Source of the DNA: Cryptomeria japonica
Lineage: Eukaryota; Streptophyta; Pinopsida; Cupressales; Cupressaceae
DNA: 64,000 nt
Assembly (NCBI RefSeq): GCF_030272615.1
Contig: NC_081415.1
Location: forward strand, 378,681,892 to 378,745,891
Direction of reading: 5' to 3'
This document shows, in pieces, positions 31,985-44,324 of the stretch. The position numbers were made by a program, and so were the translations under genes. A model generated the notes under the pieces. It did not search any database, was not told the origin of the DNA, and saw only the letters and a list, made by a program, of their open reading frames with translations. The first letter of the stretch is position 1. Every line of letters begins with the position of its first letter.

Positions 31985-32190
31985 GTTTCAACTTAGGATG
32001 GACTAGTTTCTAACATGGACAGAGTTTCAACTTAGGATGGACTAGTTTCTGACACGGACAGAGTTTCGACCCAGGATGGACTAGTTTCTGACATGGACAG
32101 AGTTTCAACTTAGGATGGACTAGTTTCTGACGTAGACAAAGTTTCAACTTAGGATGGACTAGTTTCTGACGTAGACAAAGTTTTGACTCA
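31985..32190. repeat. 39-bp tandem repeat in the Tat leader
   Basis: Five full units and a partial one start at 31985, 32024, 32063, 32102, 32141 and 32180, each opening GTTTCAACTTAGGATGGACT with small changes. The regular 39-base spacing (13 codons) is notable, but no conserved long open frame runs through it. Confidence 0.85.
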
Positions 32191-33194
32191 CTGAGTTGTT
32201 TCTAGTCTTCACCAATTTTTGGTATTTCAGTTTTTGTTTCAGGGATGAAAACACAGAAAACAAGTAGTATGTATAGTGACTCCAATCATGGCATGCAGAC
32301 CCTAAGGAATTTGGTGAGGAAAGAAAACCTTTGCTTATAAACTTAGGTACACACCCAATAGCTAATCAGAATATGACTGCTGAGTCTCACGCAATGGATT
32401 CTCAATGCCGTATTATCTAACTCCAAATGCTAATGGGGGCACAAAATGACAAGTATCTTGGGAGAGTTACTATCTCTCTTGCACAAAGATTATCCCCCTT
32501 TTGGAGATGAACCGGGTAGCTTCTAATTTTAAATTGGATTTAGTCAAGGATCCGTTTGGCATGTCGAGGTATAAACTCAATTAAGAGGTCTCCCAGCCTT
32601 GAAAACCAAGGTTTAATATACCCGAAGGTATGGAGGAGAGCTATTCCCGAGCACTGTCGTTGACTTGATTTTCATCAAATCACGTTTATTTTATAGTGGG
32701 TTGGAGTACTTGGCATCTAGCCATTCACACTTAGGTTGTTCCCCTCACACTGGTCGTAATGGATTTAAGAGTTTTTCAACCCCTCAGGAGGGCAAGCCTA
32801 CTTAAGATGTACAAATCTCAAACAAAGAAAAAGCTTCAAGGGTCTGGATTTCTGATGTCTAGAAAAAGACAAGAGCATACTCTCCTACCTCTCAGAATCT
32901 TCTAAAAGCACAAAAGACAGATTTGTTCTTTAACCAGCTAGCAAGTTAGGTTCCTAAAAAATGAATTTAAAGAATACACGATGTTTAGTCGATTCTCCTC
33001 AGGCAACCTGCAAAGACAACGAATCCGTAGTCATATTGTCTTTGTGCGACAAGCATATTCTTCGACAAGCGTTCTGCAAAAACTAGTTAAGCTATGAAAA
33101 ACTCTGAGATAGATAGATAAACAGTCAAGGTCAGTCATCAGAATAATCAATGAATTTTTTTTTATGAAATTTGCCTCTTTTACTAGAAAATATA

Positions 33195-33390
33195 GAATCG
33201 TACGACAGACACTTGACTCGTACGAGACAAGATGCAGTATCGTATGAAAGAAGATTGTTGATGATGTCTGCTCGTACGATAGAGGATTTCTGCTCATATA
33301 ACAGAGGATCTACTCGTACGATAAGATATTTGTAATTCGTATGACACCTGTAATTTGTCCTTTCAGTCTGTAAAAATTGTCGTACGAGAT
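33195..33390. repeat. TCGTAYGA palindrome cluster 2 next to the Tat primer site
   Basis: At least seven variants occur in under 200 bases (AATCGTACGACAG, ACTCGTACGAGAC, CTCGTACGATAG and others). Reading frames through this block show repeating LVRA/SYD words that only reflect the DNA repeat. Confidence 0.65.
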
Positions 33391-33481
33391 GTACAGATGA
33401 AAAACTGAAAAATCTGAAACCTGGAAAATAACAAAAAATAAAGCAGTCAGTCTTGGAGGCCAAAAAAAATGCAGTCTTCGG

Positions 33482-33499
33482 TCCCCATGGTGGGCGCCA
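33482..33499 (-). promoter_or_regulatory. Primer-binding site of the Tat element
   Basis: On the minus strand, four bases (TCTC) after the LTR comes TGGCGCCCACCATGGGGA, a common form of plant Ty3/Gypsy primer site. The tRNA was not identified. Confidence 0.85.
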
Positions 33500-33503
33500 G
33501 AGA

Positions 33504-34646
33504 TGTGTGTGTGAAAAAGTGAACCTGTAGCTACAAGCACAACACTTCAATTAAGTCATTATATGCATGCTTAGTAATCAATAATCAATAAGAAATAAAC
33601 CATAGCAAAGCGACTAATTGCCTTCTAAAAGATGCGAGTATAAGATTGCTCTCAAATTTTTATAAGCAATACCAGTGACTAGACTACACCAAGATGAAGG
33701 ATTTAATCTATATGATATTAAGCTATATGGATGCAAGATGGATGAATAATTCAAGCAATAATAATCAATTCAAGCAACAATGGATGGAAGCAATAATGGA
33801 TGCAAATAATCTAAAAAGCACAATAATCTTCAATGACTCTAGAGTGAAATTAGTGTGATAATAATCTCCAAGCGTGTTCTCAAAAATCTCTGGGGTGAAT
33901 TGGAATGAGAGCTGAAGACTGAATTTATAGACAATCACAAGAGAAAAAGCTTAATTTAGGATTAACTGAAATAATTGAGAAATCAGATTCAGTTAACCTT
34001 GAGATAGATTCCAATTATAGTTTAATTGAAATGCATTCAAATTAGAAGTCCAAGTTGCATTGGAAAATAATAATAAATTAATTCCATGCATATAGGATAA
34101 AAATAGATAATTCTTTAATTTATTCAAGAAAAGGCTCTTTTCAATGCAACTGAACTTCTTTTTCTGAAAAGCTTTGAGTTCCAATTTTAGAGAATAATTC
34201 AATAATTCAATTAAATTGCTTTTCTGATTTCAAGTTCTAAATTTAGAAAAAGAAATAATATGTCAAGTTTGATTTCTCTCTCAATTCAATTCTTTTTTTT
34301 TGTTTTATTTTCAATTCAACTCTTTGTAATAAATTAATTCATCTTTTGTAATAAATTAATCCTTTTTGCATGATTGAATGGCAAATTTATTAATTAATTA
34401 AATATGCAAGGATATTTAATAAATTAATAAAATGGGATAATTGATCAAAATGATATTTTTGGAAATGATTTGATTAATTAAATAAATATTTAATTAATAT
34501 TGAGTAGTTGATTTGCCATGTGATTTTTGATAATTAAAGAATTAATAATGTGCTCAAGATTGATTTAATTGCCTTTGATTAGGACCTTGGTGATGTTGTC
34601 AAGATTAGGGGCCCATGGTTTAGATGACCAATTTTAGGGTATTACA
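33504..34646 (-). repeat. 5' LTR of the Tat element
   Basis: This 1143-bp sister of 17106-18246 is followed by the target duplication TATAG (34647-34651). Transcription would start within it on the minus strand. Confidence 0.93.
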
Positions 34647-34651
34647 TATAG

Positions 34652-37600
34652 AGGTTGTGCATAAGACTTTGAATCATCCCCTGTCCACTGATTCTTTATA
34701 CCCTACTCTGCTTGCTTTGGGGTTGATACTTACTTGTAATGAAAAATAGTAGCTTTGATGTATTCCATACACTGTACATCAATTGTATTTGAAGGATGCT
34801 CTTTCTGGAATATGTGTGCTTATGTGGCTTATTGTTGTTATGACTGAGTGTATATGATCTTCTTGACTGAGATAACTTTCTAACTGTAATTTCAATGAAA
34901 TTGATGGGACCTTTTGTTCATTGTGATCATTTGAGACCTTTAAAAAATTTCTATTTATGTTTGATGCTTCTATTTATGGTTTTCTCTAATAGTTGTAGAT
35001 TTTGAACATCCCTACTATGACTTCTATTTTTGTATGTGGGCTTCTAACAAATTCACTGTTCTTTGATTGACAATCTTTGTTATTATCACTATGGAGGATT
35101 GTTATAATTATCCCATGACTGCTCCTTGATTGAGAATCTCTATGGCTGCATTTTGGAAATCTGGGCACCATCTCTGTTATGTGATTATATTCTTCCTCAG
35201 GGTGATTGATCTTACTATCATGGTTGTTAAATCTACACTTAGAGTATTATGTCTCTAGGTCTTTGATATTATCCTTTGATGATTTGTTGGTCATTTTTCT
35301 TTATGACTAGCTTAGGTCTCAATCTATGGAAGCTTCTCATAATACATATAATACCCTTGTGATGAGGCTGTATCTATGTCTGGACACCCTTTGGTAGTTG
35401 TCTATACCTTTCATCTCTCTATTTGGAGCCTTCAATCTTTGAAGTCTGCATTTTTAACAATGAATGCATTGGTTGTCTCTTTGTTGTAACAATCACTCTT
35501 GACATTATAATCAATAACCTTGTCCTTATCAACATATATGATTATTGATTATTGGTATGATGACTAATTATGAACATACATTTCATGACAAATATACCTT
35601 TTTATGATTGCTAAAAACCATCTCTGTATTACTGTTAAGATAAATGGAGTCTCTTGGTGGATATAGTATTTAGTTTGAGATACTTGCATATATTTAATAT
35701 AACTTCACCATGGTTGTGACTGGGATTGTCTTAAAGATCTGTATATACATGTCTCTATATTAGACTTAACAATCTCTAAGGATTTCATTGACTGTGATTT
35801 CAAGCTTTATAGGCTCTCTTCAAGACTGTTTACTCTGAGAGTCAACTTTCTATGTTGGCACAGGCTATTTTAGTCACGATTGATATTTCTAATTGTCTTT
35901 CAATTCTTGTACCATTGATTGTTATAACCATCTATGTCTTTAGTGATGGCTCTGTACTCTTTAATATCAATTCTTTCATCATAATGGATAGTTTTGTTTA
36001 CTGTTATGGCTGATCTGAGATTGCTTTATACTATACAAGGACCCTTACCAGCTCTAGGAATATCTATGATGTTGCTCTATATATCTAGGCTACTTTATAT
36101 ATTGCAACAATATTATCAAGAATTGGACTGCAAATGGACCACAAATTTTAACATATGTTGTTTGGTCTACAATATTGACTATTATAACTAGACTTTATTA
36201 TTGGAGCTTGAATACAAACTTCTTAGAATTTTACCTTTATCTTACTGTCATAATCATGCTTAACTTGTCTATACTTGTTGTAGGTGCTCCTTGGATAATT
36301 CAAAGAGATCACAGTTATTGTCTTTTCGGTTGAAAACTATTTTTTTCACATCATATTCCTATGCTTTGAACTGATAAAGAATTTAGAAAAACTACAAACT
36401 GGGTTTCTGCAATTTCATTGGGTTTTTTGTCTCGAATCTCTCTAATTTTTGTGAAAAATTTAGCCAAATTGACATTTGGTTTGTTTAGAAATGATGGAAT
36501 CAGTGTAAGTGTATCATGTATTTGATTACTTGATGATTCTTATACTGATAAATACCTTTGATAGTTGTTGGGTGTTCTTTGACTGTGACTAATCTTATTG
36601 TGACAATCATCCTTCTGGTCTTTAAAACATGAAATCTATCTTTGAGCAATGACCATGGCTCTGGCTGCAACATCCCACTATTTCATTATAGAAGATCGTT
36701 GATGCCTTATTATTGCAAATCCATTGTCTCTTCTTACTTTACTCCTATGAATATGACCGTTGATAGACTTGTAAATCTGCTCTGTCTTGTTTTATGGCTT
36801 AATTGAGGATGTACTTTAAAGTACTGTTACCTCTAATATCTCCTTAACTCTTATGGAGATAGTTGTAATCACTCTACAAATATATCCTTTCTATGCTCTT
36901 ATCATTCTTTGATTATTCACTAATATTCTTGTTGAATGCACTTGTACTGAAAGTTTTATTCGCTTGTGCCTATACAGTCACTATCTAGAACAATGGTGTT
37001 GCTTTGATAAAGCTTCAAATTATCATTAAATCTTGTGTTTGTAGTTGCTCTGTTGTTGTCACTTCTTGGAGCTGCTACTATTAACTTGGTTACTTTCTAT
37101 CCTATAGACTACTCATTGATCATTAAATGGCTATGTGTCATGACCCTATGTTGTCATTTCACTATTTAATGTATATGAAGACCATGTTCTTGTTGCTTTG
37201 TGGCTATGAGCTTTAAGCCTATGAAAATGTTCAATTGGCCTTTGATGGCTCTAAGCTTCGAAGGTTCCTCACTAATTGTAAATGACTTTGCTACTGTCAC
37301 CTTCATGTTGCTCCTTATCCTCTTTCATGTGCTCATTTAGACATGATTGTCACATATATTGATGTTTGAATTGATTTGATACTTTGACAATATATTTTTC
37401 AAAATCATGGCTTTTCTTCAATATCTGGTGCATTTACAATTATTTATTGTTGTTGTAGGTGCATATACATTGTTCTTTTGACTGCAACTAGACTATGATA
37501 GTAACCTCTATATGACAACAAATTTTGCAAACCTGTCAATGTACATACCTAAAGTTGCTTCTATTTGTTAACTTTTTGTCCTTAGATAGAGTCTAGGACT

Positions 37601-39571
37601 AGTTTGTTATTTCTGTGATTAGAAGCTTTGTAAAAAGATACCTTGACTGAAATTTTCTGCTTTGGGATTGCATTCAGGATGTTGTGTTCATTATTACTTT
37701 ACTGATTGCAATAATAGTGATCCTTTCTTTCATTGCTTCTCTATATCGTAAGAGTCACTCTTAGTTGTCATGTATTAAATCTGGCAGGAAGAATCTAAAT
37801 ATTGTCCTTCAGATGCACATGAGGTTGCTATAGTGCTTGATCATTATTTCTTTTTAGTAGGTTGTTCTGCGATTTGATTATTAACACCTATATAGGTCAT
37901 TAATCAAAAGCATAAATATGATCACCTTGTGAAGGTTGGGTTTAATAGTCCTTTTCTACATTTCTTTTGGTTCATGCATTGCTATGGATACTTGGGCTAT
38001 CACAAAAATTCATTCACTGTCAAATAAGTCTAATAGCTACCTTTGATCTTAATTGTAACATTATTCTTTTTTGAAAGTGTTGTTGAAATGCATTTGTATA
38101 TAAGACTTGTTAAGATATCAAATACTCCTTGATTTTGATAGAGTTAATTCACAATGATTCATTTCTCCCTGTCTCATAGTGATTCATTGCTTTGCTGGTT
38201 ATGATCGCTGCTTATTGTGACTCATGTTTCTATTGAACTTTACATTATCACCGTACACCACACATGTCACTATTTTTAATGCTCATTGGAGTATGCTCTA
38301 TTATCTTGTTGTATTCATACACTTATGACAATGCAAGTTTATTGTTGATCTACCTTATATGTATTGTCAACTTCATTGTGGTGTTTTGAGATCACTATGC
38401 TTTGGAAGTATGTCCTAGCTTCACATGTTCTTACTATTAGAATCTTGTATAATATATGTCTTTGGACCGAGGCATTTCACTCCATTTGGCTCTTGAAGGT
38501 GTTGTAGCATGATTATTAGCAAGGGCTTCTATTTACTGTTCATTCAAAGATAGTTTCAACTATGTTCTTTATCATGTCTGTCATTACTTATAATTGGAAT
38601 GTTGTATGCTTCCTTTTGAGTTTTCTCTTGGTATTTGTGGTTTTCTTTAACATAGTACAATGCTATTATCTATCCCTTGTTACTTTGCTACTCTTTCACA
38701 CTTCTATGATGGCTCTAGTTACTCGTTGTCTATTGAATAGTCTTATTCATTGTTGTATGTGTTGTCATTGAATGGTACTTTATACTATCATTGAGTGATA
38801 ATATATGGGACCATGGATACTTTTGCATTCCTTATTTAACAAGATGATTAGAGTCACCTCATGAGTGATGACTGGTATGTTGAGGTCAACCCTTGTGGGA
38901 GCCCATTTTAACCCACATACATGATATTATCAAATGAAAACCTATATCTGCACATGAAACAAACAAGTTAGATAAAACATGATACTTGCTATTTTCTCAT
39001 GGTACCTTCTTTCTGCACTGATTCTCTTCTCTCCTGAATCTGATATCTTGATAAATGAAGACATATGTTTTGATATCTCTATTTAGATACACTTTATATT
39101 ATGTTGAGTTTGAGAATGACAGTATGGTTATCGTCATTTCTCTAATCATCATTTTTAAAATCTCTTGTTGGTACTGATAGACTAGGAGTGGAAGGAGTTG
39201 AAAATGGATGAGTGGATGAGTGGATGAAGATCAACCACTTCTTCAAGATCATGCTTCTGTCATCTCATTCTTTCTTCTATTTATATAGTTTTTCTACATA
39301 TATGTATGAGAATGTATGCCTATAGATTAATTGGCTATTCATGGCTTGTGTGGGAAACTTTACACATTCTTGTAAATAAAAGAGTTATTTCTATGCAATC
39401 TTTTTGTTGGCATTTCTTGAAAATTACTTGCATAATGAAATAACTTCAACTTTGAAATCATAATGTGCAAAATTAAAGAATTTGTAAAAAAAATTGTGTA
39501 CCTTTCTTCAATTGCAATGTGCAAGGCCTCTTTAGGCCACCAAAATTTAACTAGTGCAAAATTTTGGTAAC
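34652..39571. repeat. Repeat A, copy 2 (right part after the Tat insertion)
   Basis: From 37024 to 39571 it aligns with 1-2610, including the ending TTTTGGTAAC. 34652-37023 has the same T-rich, stop-rich texture and is contiguous with it; its counterpart in copy 1 lies outside the window. Before the Tat insertion it was joined to 17105, so the repeat is at least 4.9 kb long and possibly 5.7 kb. A small copy-specific deletion is seen near 37935. No coding. It ends abruptly against Copia LTR sequence at 39572, as if the whole repeat A element had landed in that LTR. Confidence 0.6.
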
Positions 39572-39914
39572 GGGTAGTAAGACACCTTTGTAACTTTGCA
39601 GTGAGTATTTCGACAGTGAACCACCCAACAATGAGCTACCCTTTTGTAAACACCATATAGCTAGTTATATTCTCTTGAGAGTTAACACTCGCAATGGTTT
39701 TTCCCATTTGGGTTTTTCACTTATAAAATTCGATATTTCTGTTGTAGCTCTATTTTTCATGTTCATTATGTATTTGTTGTTTCATGTGCGATAAGCATAA
39801 TTGATGAATTTGATATATCAGCAACAGGTTTAAGTTTTGATAAAGTTCTAGAATCTATGGGAATATTGATTCACCTCACCTCTTAGTATTTCAGTCTCTT
39901 CAACCAGTCCAACA
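39572..39914 (+). repeat. 3' portion of a Copia LTR (plus strand)
   Basis: The stretch contains TTTTTCCCATTTGGGTTTTTCAC, a common block near the end of plant Copia LTRs. It ends CCAACA, directly followed by a primer-site-like sequence. Its upstream part is cut off by repeat A. Confidence 0.65.
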
Positions 39915-39916
39915 AT

Positions 39917-39929
39917 TTTTATCAGAGCC
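39917..39929 (+). promoter_or_regulatory. Primer-binding-site remnant (initiator Met type)
   Basis: TTTTATCAGAGCC differs by two bases from the standard TGGTATCAGAGCC. It lies two bases after the LTR end and sets plus-strand orientation. Confidence 0.65.
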
Positions 39930-39999
39930 TTGGTTTTTTGCTTGGAAGCCTAACCGCTTGAGGGAGATCTATGTTGGTTGAATCATGGCACCTATGTGA

Positions 40000-40990
40000 A
40001 TGATCAGAGAATTCAGTTGGATGAAGACTTATAGACAACTCTTGAAGATTTGGAAAGTGTTGAATCAGAGAATGAGGAATCGAAAGAGAATGTGAAGGTT
40101 GAAAATGAATGTTTACAAAATCTCAGAGAGCAAATCTGGAAATTCAAATTGAGACACAAGGAGGTTAACAATCAGTTGAATTAGGCGAATGAGACTATTA
40201 AAGATCTAATTTAGAATATTGAGAAGGAATAGATGGAGAAAACCCTTGAAGAAACAATCAAGCTAAAGTTTGAGGAATGTGAGAATCTAGGACAAGAAGT
40301 GAAGAAGCTGAAGGTAGAAAATAAGATCCTTGATAATAACAAAAACCTCGAAGAATTAATCAGCATGTAGAAAGTTTATTTGGACAAGAACAAAATTGGT
40401 TTTCAGCCTGATGAGTATTTAGATCAAAATGATAAAGACAAATGCAAAGAGGTTAAAGCTGAAGTTGAGAAGAAATTAGAAGATTTAGCAAAGACCTGGA
40501 ATCAAAACTTTAATGCAAGAAGGCCACTAGTTCATCAAACTAATGCGCAAAGGTACCCATATTTTAATGGTTATTGTTTTCAATTCAATAAATTTGGACA
40601 TTCTTGTCATGTACGGTTTATTCTATATATGTGACACATTAAAGGTAATTATAATGAGAAAGGAGAAATTGTCATTTTAATTTTCTTTCTCAAATAATTT
40701 TGAAGGCTACAAACTATAGAAGAATTCAGTGTTACAGCTGTAAGAAGTTTGGTCATAAAGAAAATCACTATAGAAACCATGTTGTGAGTCAGAATCATAA
40801 TCCAGATGAAGAAAATAAGATGAATTACAACTTTCATGGATATTGTTATACTTGCAATGGATATAGTCATAAAGCTAATCAATGCATATATAGATCTCAT
40901 CTAGTAAATTCTACAAAGCAGGTCATCAATTGTTTCAAGTGCATTTAGTCCAGACATTATGCATATCAATGTGAAATGGAAATATGGAGA
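40000..40990 (+). pseudogene. gag: Copia gag fragment: coiled coil plus several zinc knuckles
   Basis: Plus-strand pieces encode a charged coiled coil (about 40060-40500), then knuckle-type motifs CFQFNKFGHSC (about 40580), CYSCKKFGHKENHY (about 40730) and CYTCNGYSHKANQC (about 40850), with a further Cys pair at 40930. The plan matches the gag-like gene at 12105-13238, so both probably come from one Copia group. The element stops near 41020, where other repeat sequence begins. Broken, with several breaks. Confidence 0.7.
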
Positions 40991-41023
40991 AATCTACTAA
41001 GAAGAGTGTGATGAAGAATGATG

Positions 41024-43085
41024 TGTGGGCACTAAAAATGGTCAACGCTTGCAGTGTCATACTTTAACATGTCCATGTTACATTCTTTTAGGTTTTCACA
41101 TTTTACTAACACTTCCTCTATGTTGCACATTTGGTCTTTATCATTTGTCAACATCGTGTCATTCTTCTTCTTTCTCTTCCTATTCAATCCTATTTAGTTG
41201 TTTCAATTTAGGTCTTATTGTTGTCATTATCAATTGTCGTTTAATGATCACAATTGAATTTTACTATTAATTAAACATCATTTATCATTTTCAATTCATT
41301 ATCAATTTCTATCAATATTGATCGATTCATCAGCGGTCCCTATCATTATCAATTTGGTTAGTTTTTGATCCTTATCAATCATTTTGTTGATCATGTTCAT
41401 TATCATCATTGTTAATCATGCCAATCCTATCATGACATCACTTAACCTAATTCATTTTTCATTCTACTTCGGGTTTAATAATTTTTTAATTATTTCTCCC
41501 ATTTATCCCTTTTCCTATCTAGGATTTAATAATTCTTCAATTATTTATCCCTTCATCCTAACTAATTTGTTTTAAGATTTATGAATTAGAGCATTATCCT
41601 AATTCCCTTTTGTTCTATTTTTTAATTAAATATTATTTATTTAGTTGCCTAATTATGAGATTTGTGGGAAACATTAATAAATAAATATTTATTAATGTAT
41701 CCCCCTCTTCTCCTCTTTTGTAGCTTTCCTCCTCTTCTCTAGATTCCCCTCCTCTTTCTAGCCTTCCACTTTCCTCATTTTTGAATGACAATTTCCCTCC
41801 ACAATTCACTCAGGTTTTCTGGAGTTTAAACAATGATCTATGAATGATTTCTAGACATGCAACAAATCACAACTTTCACATAGCCTAATTAGTGGATCAA
41901 TAGATAATAATTCATTGCTTCAATTTTTTAAGTGGCAAAAACTAAATTTTATCTAGATTAATTTAGTATAGTAAAATTAATCATGCATTCATGCAATCTT
42001 CATCTAGATTAATTTAGGTTGGTAAATTAATCATGCATTCATGCAAAATTCATATAAACTAATTTAGGGTGTTAAATTAATCTTGCATTCATGCAAATTT
42101 CATCTAGATTAATCTAGGGTGGTAAATTGGACAAGTTTCACATAGATTAATCTAAGAGGTCAAAGAATCACAATTTTGATGGATTAATTTAATCATGGTT
42201 ATCTGAGAAACATTTGTTATAATCTTTGACATGTTTGACTATTAAAATAACACATTTGTCTTAGCATAAGATTACAATATTTTTTTGGTATATTATAGTT
42301 CTTAAGTCTCTAACATTGTTGGTAGCTTTGTGACAAATACATGTCAAAGTTTAAAGTGAAAATTACTAACGTATTTGGTGCAGGACGCGGTCAAAGGATT
42401 ACATTTCAAATACTTGTTTACATTTTGTACCTTAGAGCACATTTTGATTTTTAAAGGTTAAAGAAATATTGTTTGTCATGTCTTCTCCTAGATGTTATGC
42501 ATGTTTTAACCTTTAGATGGGGTACTACATTCGCTGAAACTAGACAACATGATCATCCTTTCATCACAACATTATCACTTTTGACAACAAGATTAGAATG
42601 GTTGTTTGACTTGTTTAAATTTGTCTTATCTTTTTTATTAATTTATCTTGGATCATGTTCTTATGTTGCTCACTGATGCCATTGAGTGATTTAGAGTGAC
42701 CTGAATGGCTCATGGTCCTTTATATTTTTGTCTTCTATTTACAAAGTTTTTTGTAGCATTCTGGGGAAAGTATGTCTTGGGTGTCTATGTTGGCACACCC
42801 ACATCGTGGTTGTTTTACATAGCTTGACCTTTAACACACTTAATGTTTTAGGGTGTTTTGACTCACTCTTTGTCTATGACATGTTTCTTTTACGCAAAGG
42901 GATTGTATTATCACCCTGACCTTCTTTTCCATGGTGCATTGCATCTATTTTGCCATATCAAATAAAGGCTCTCACCTACATTTGTGCATTTATGAAAGTA
43001 ATTTTTTCTTCGCCACTAACTGTTCTTCGTCTAATTTCCTCTTTCTAACATTTGTTAACTATTCTTCATCTCAATTTTTCAGTCA
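41024..43085. other. LTR-like non-coding region of unknown family
   Basis: The region opens TGTGGGCACTAAAAATGG, an LTR-like start, and continues with T-rich sequence, a pyrimidine-rich CCTCTTCTCCTC stretch (about 41705-41760) and an AATAAA signal near 42960. No second copy lies in the window, so a solo or truncated LTR is possible but unproven. Short plus-strand frames at 42473-43236 look like chance openings. Confidence 0.35.
41947..42170. repeat. About 50-bp tandem repeat
   Basis: Four to five degenerate units contain CATCTAGATTAATTTAGG and, downstream, TTAATCATGCATTCATGCAA. The unit length is close to 50 bases and divergence increases to the right. Confidence 0.75.
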
Positions 43086-43763
43086 GGCATGCACAAATTC
43101 AACTGAAGTTTCTAATGAACATCCTATAAAAACTAGCCAACCCATGGAAATATCTCACCTCAGTAGTAGTCCTTGGGGTAGGCCATTCCAGAATAGCCTT
43201 CACTTTCTCTGGGTTTATTTTAAGACCTTCTACTGAGACAACAAACCCCAAGTACACTTACTCCTTCTTCACAAAAGTACACTTCTTCAAATTAATCAAC
43301 AATTTCTCCTCTCCCAACTTCTCAAAAACTCTATGAATATGTATCAAATGCTCCTCCAATGTCTTGATGAAAATCAAATATCATCGAGGTACACAATAAA
43401 AAACTTACCCAGAAATTATTTTAATACCTTGTTCATGATCCATGTGAATATGCTCAGTGCATTGGTTAGCCCAAAAGGCATGACTAACCACTCATACAAG
43501 CCTTATTTGGTTTTGAAGGTGGTATTCCACTCACCCCCCTCTCTAATCTAGATCTGGTGATATCCACTCTTCAGATCAATCTTTGTGAAGTTCTCCACTC
43601 CACTCAAGAAGTCCATCAGGTCATCTATCCTTGGTAGGGAAAATATGTATTTAATTGTTATCTTGTTTATGGACCTAGAGTCCGTACACATCCTCCACTC
43701 TCCATTCTTCTTTGGTGCTAGTACTGTAGGTATCGCACATGGACTTGGGTGCTCTCCGATCAA
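43085..43763 (-). pseudogene. pol: Reverse transcriptase part of the chromovirus-like element
   Basis: The frame 43548-43763 reads [20 protein letters not shown], then [13 protein letters not shown], the first conserved RT blocks. Towards 43085 the remaining palm and connection parts are still readable on the minus strand (EGLYEWLVMPFGLTNAL; EGLKINPEKVKAI-like). Sequence similarity to the element is lost beyond that. Confidence 0.8.
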
Positions 43764-44324
43764 TCATTTTCTCAACAGCTCTTGAACCTGTCGGTTTAAC
43801 TCTTCATTTTCTGCTGGATTCATTCTATGGGCTGCCTTATTTGGCAAACTGGCTCCAGGGATCAAGTCAATGTGAAGACCGAACTTCCTCACAAGTGGTG
43901 AACCCTCAGGTACATTTTCGGACACAATATCTTGAAATTCATTCAACAAACCAGAAACCTCTACAGGCACCTCTTCACTATCTTCTTTATCCACTCTCAG
44001 AATTAACACAAAACACACAGATTCATGTTTCATGCCTTCCAAAAATTTTCTTCCATCAATAAAACATATTCTGGCATTACTACATACCTTTTCTTCCACC
44101 TCCTTCAGAGGCTTCAGCTTATGGCAAACTCCATCCTTTGTTAGGGTGTAGGTATTAGCACAACCATCATGTACAACACTACTATCAAACTTCCATAGCC
44201 TCCTTAACAACATGTGACATGCATCCATGGGTATGATGTCATAGAGTACCTCATCATGGTAACTTCCAATCTTTAATTTCACCAAGCACCGTTCATAGAC
44301 CAAAACCTTGTGGTCATTCTGCAA
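43764..44324 (-). pseudogene. pol: Protease end and RT leader of the chromovirus-like element
   Basis: This 186-residue frame begins within the C-terminal part of the protease (CLVKLKIGSYHDEVLYDIIP, then DACHMLLRRLWKFD). It continues through a linker to the RT leader FQDIVSENVPEGSPL and HRMNPAENEELNRQVQELLR. This wording is widespread in plant chromoviruses. Confidence 0.75.

Larger units (their letters stand above)
31108..33480 (-). other. Long 5' leader of the Tat element
   Basis: About 2.4 kb lie between the primer-binding site and gag. No credible coding is seen apart from short open pieces. The leader holds two clusters of TCGTAYGA palindromes and a 39-bp tandem repeat. Ogre-like elements can carry an extra ORF here; I do not see one that survives. 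Confidence 0.6.
17106..34646 (-). mobile_element. Ty3/Gypsy, Tat lineage, 17.5 kb, with G-patch and antisense PMD frame
   Basis: The LTRs are 17106-18246 and 33504-34646, with TG...CA ends and the target duplication TATAG at 17101-17105 and 34647-34651. On the minus strand the order is LTR, primer site, long leader, gag, protease, G-patch, RT, RNase H, archaeal-type second RNase H, integrase, a 5 kb tail containing an antisense PMD frame, polypurine tract, LTR. The second RNase H and the CDFHRNKGHNINNC-type Gag knuckle place it in the Tat (Ogre/Retand-like) group. The LTRs differ at about 20 of 1140 sites (about 2%). With an assumed rate near 2e-9 per site per year this is very roughly 4-5 million years. 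Coding is broken, on the order of ten to fifteen breaks. Confidence 0.9.

Noticed and set aside
31985-32190. Possible CRISPR-like array
   Set aside because: Contiguous tandem repeat with no variable spacers in a plant retroelement; not CRISPR.
33131-33550. 139-codon minus-strand frame across the Tat primer site
   Set aside because: Starts in the LTR, crosses the primer site, and its repeating LVRA/SYD words come from the TCGTAYGA repeats; not a gene.
42473-43236. Series of plus-strand frames rich in Leu, Phe and Ser
   Set aside because: T-rich non-coding DNA gives such hydrophobic frames by chance; no domain or conservation seen.
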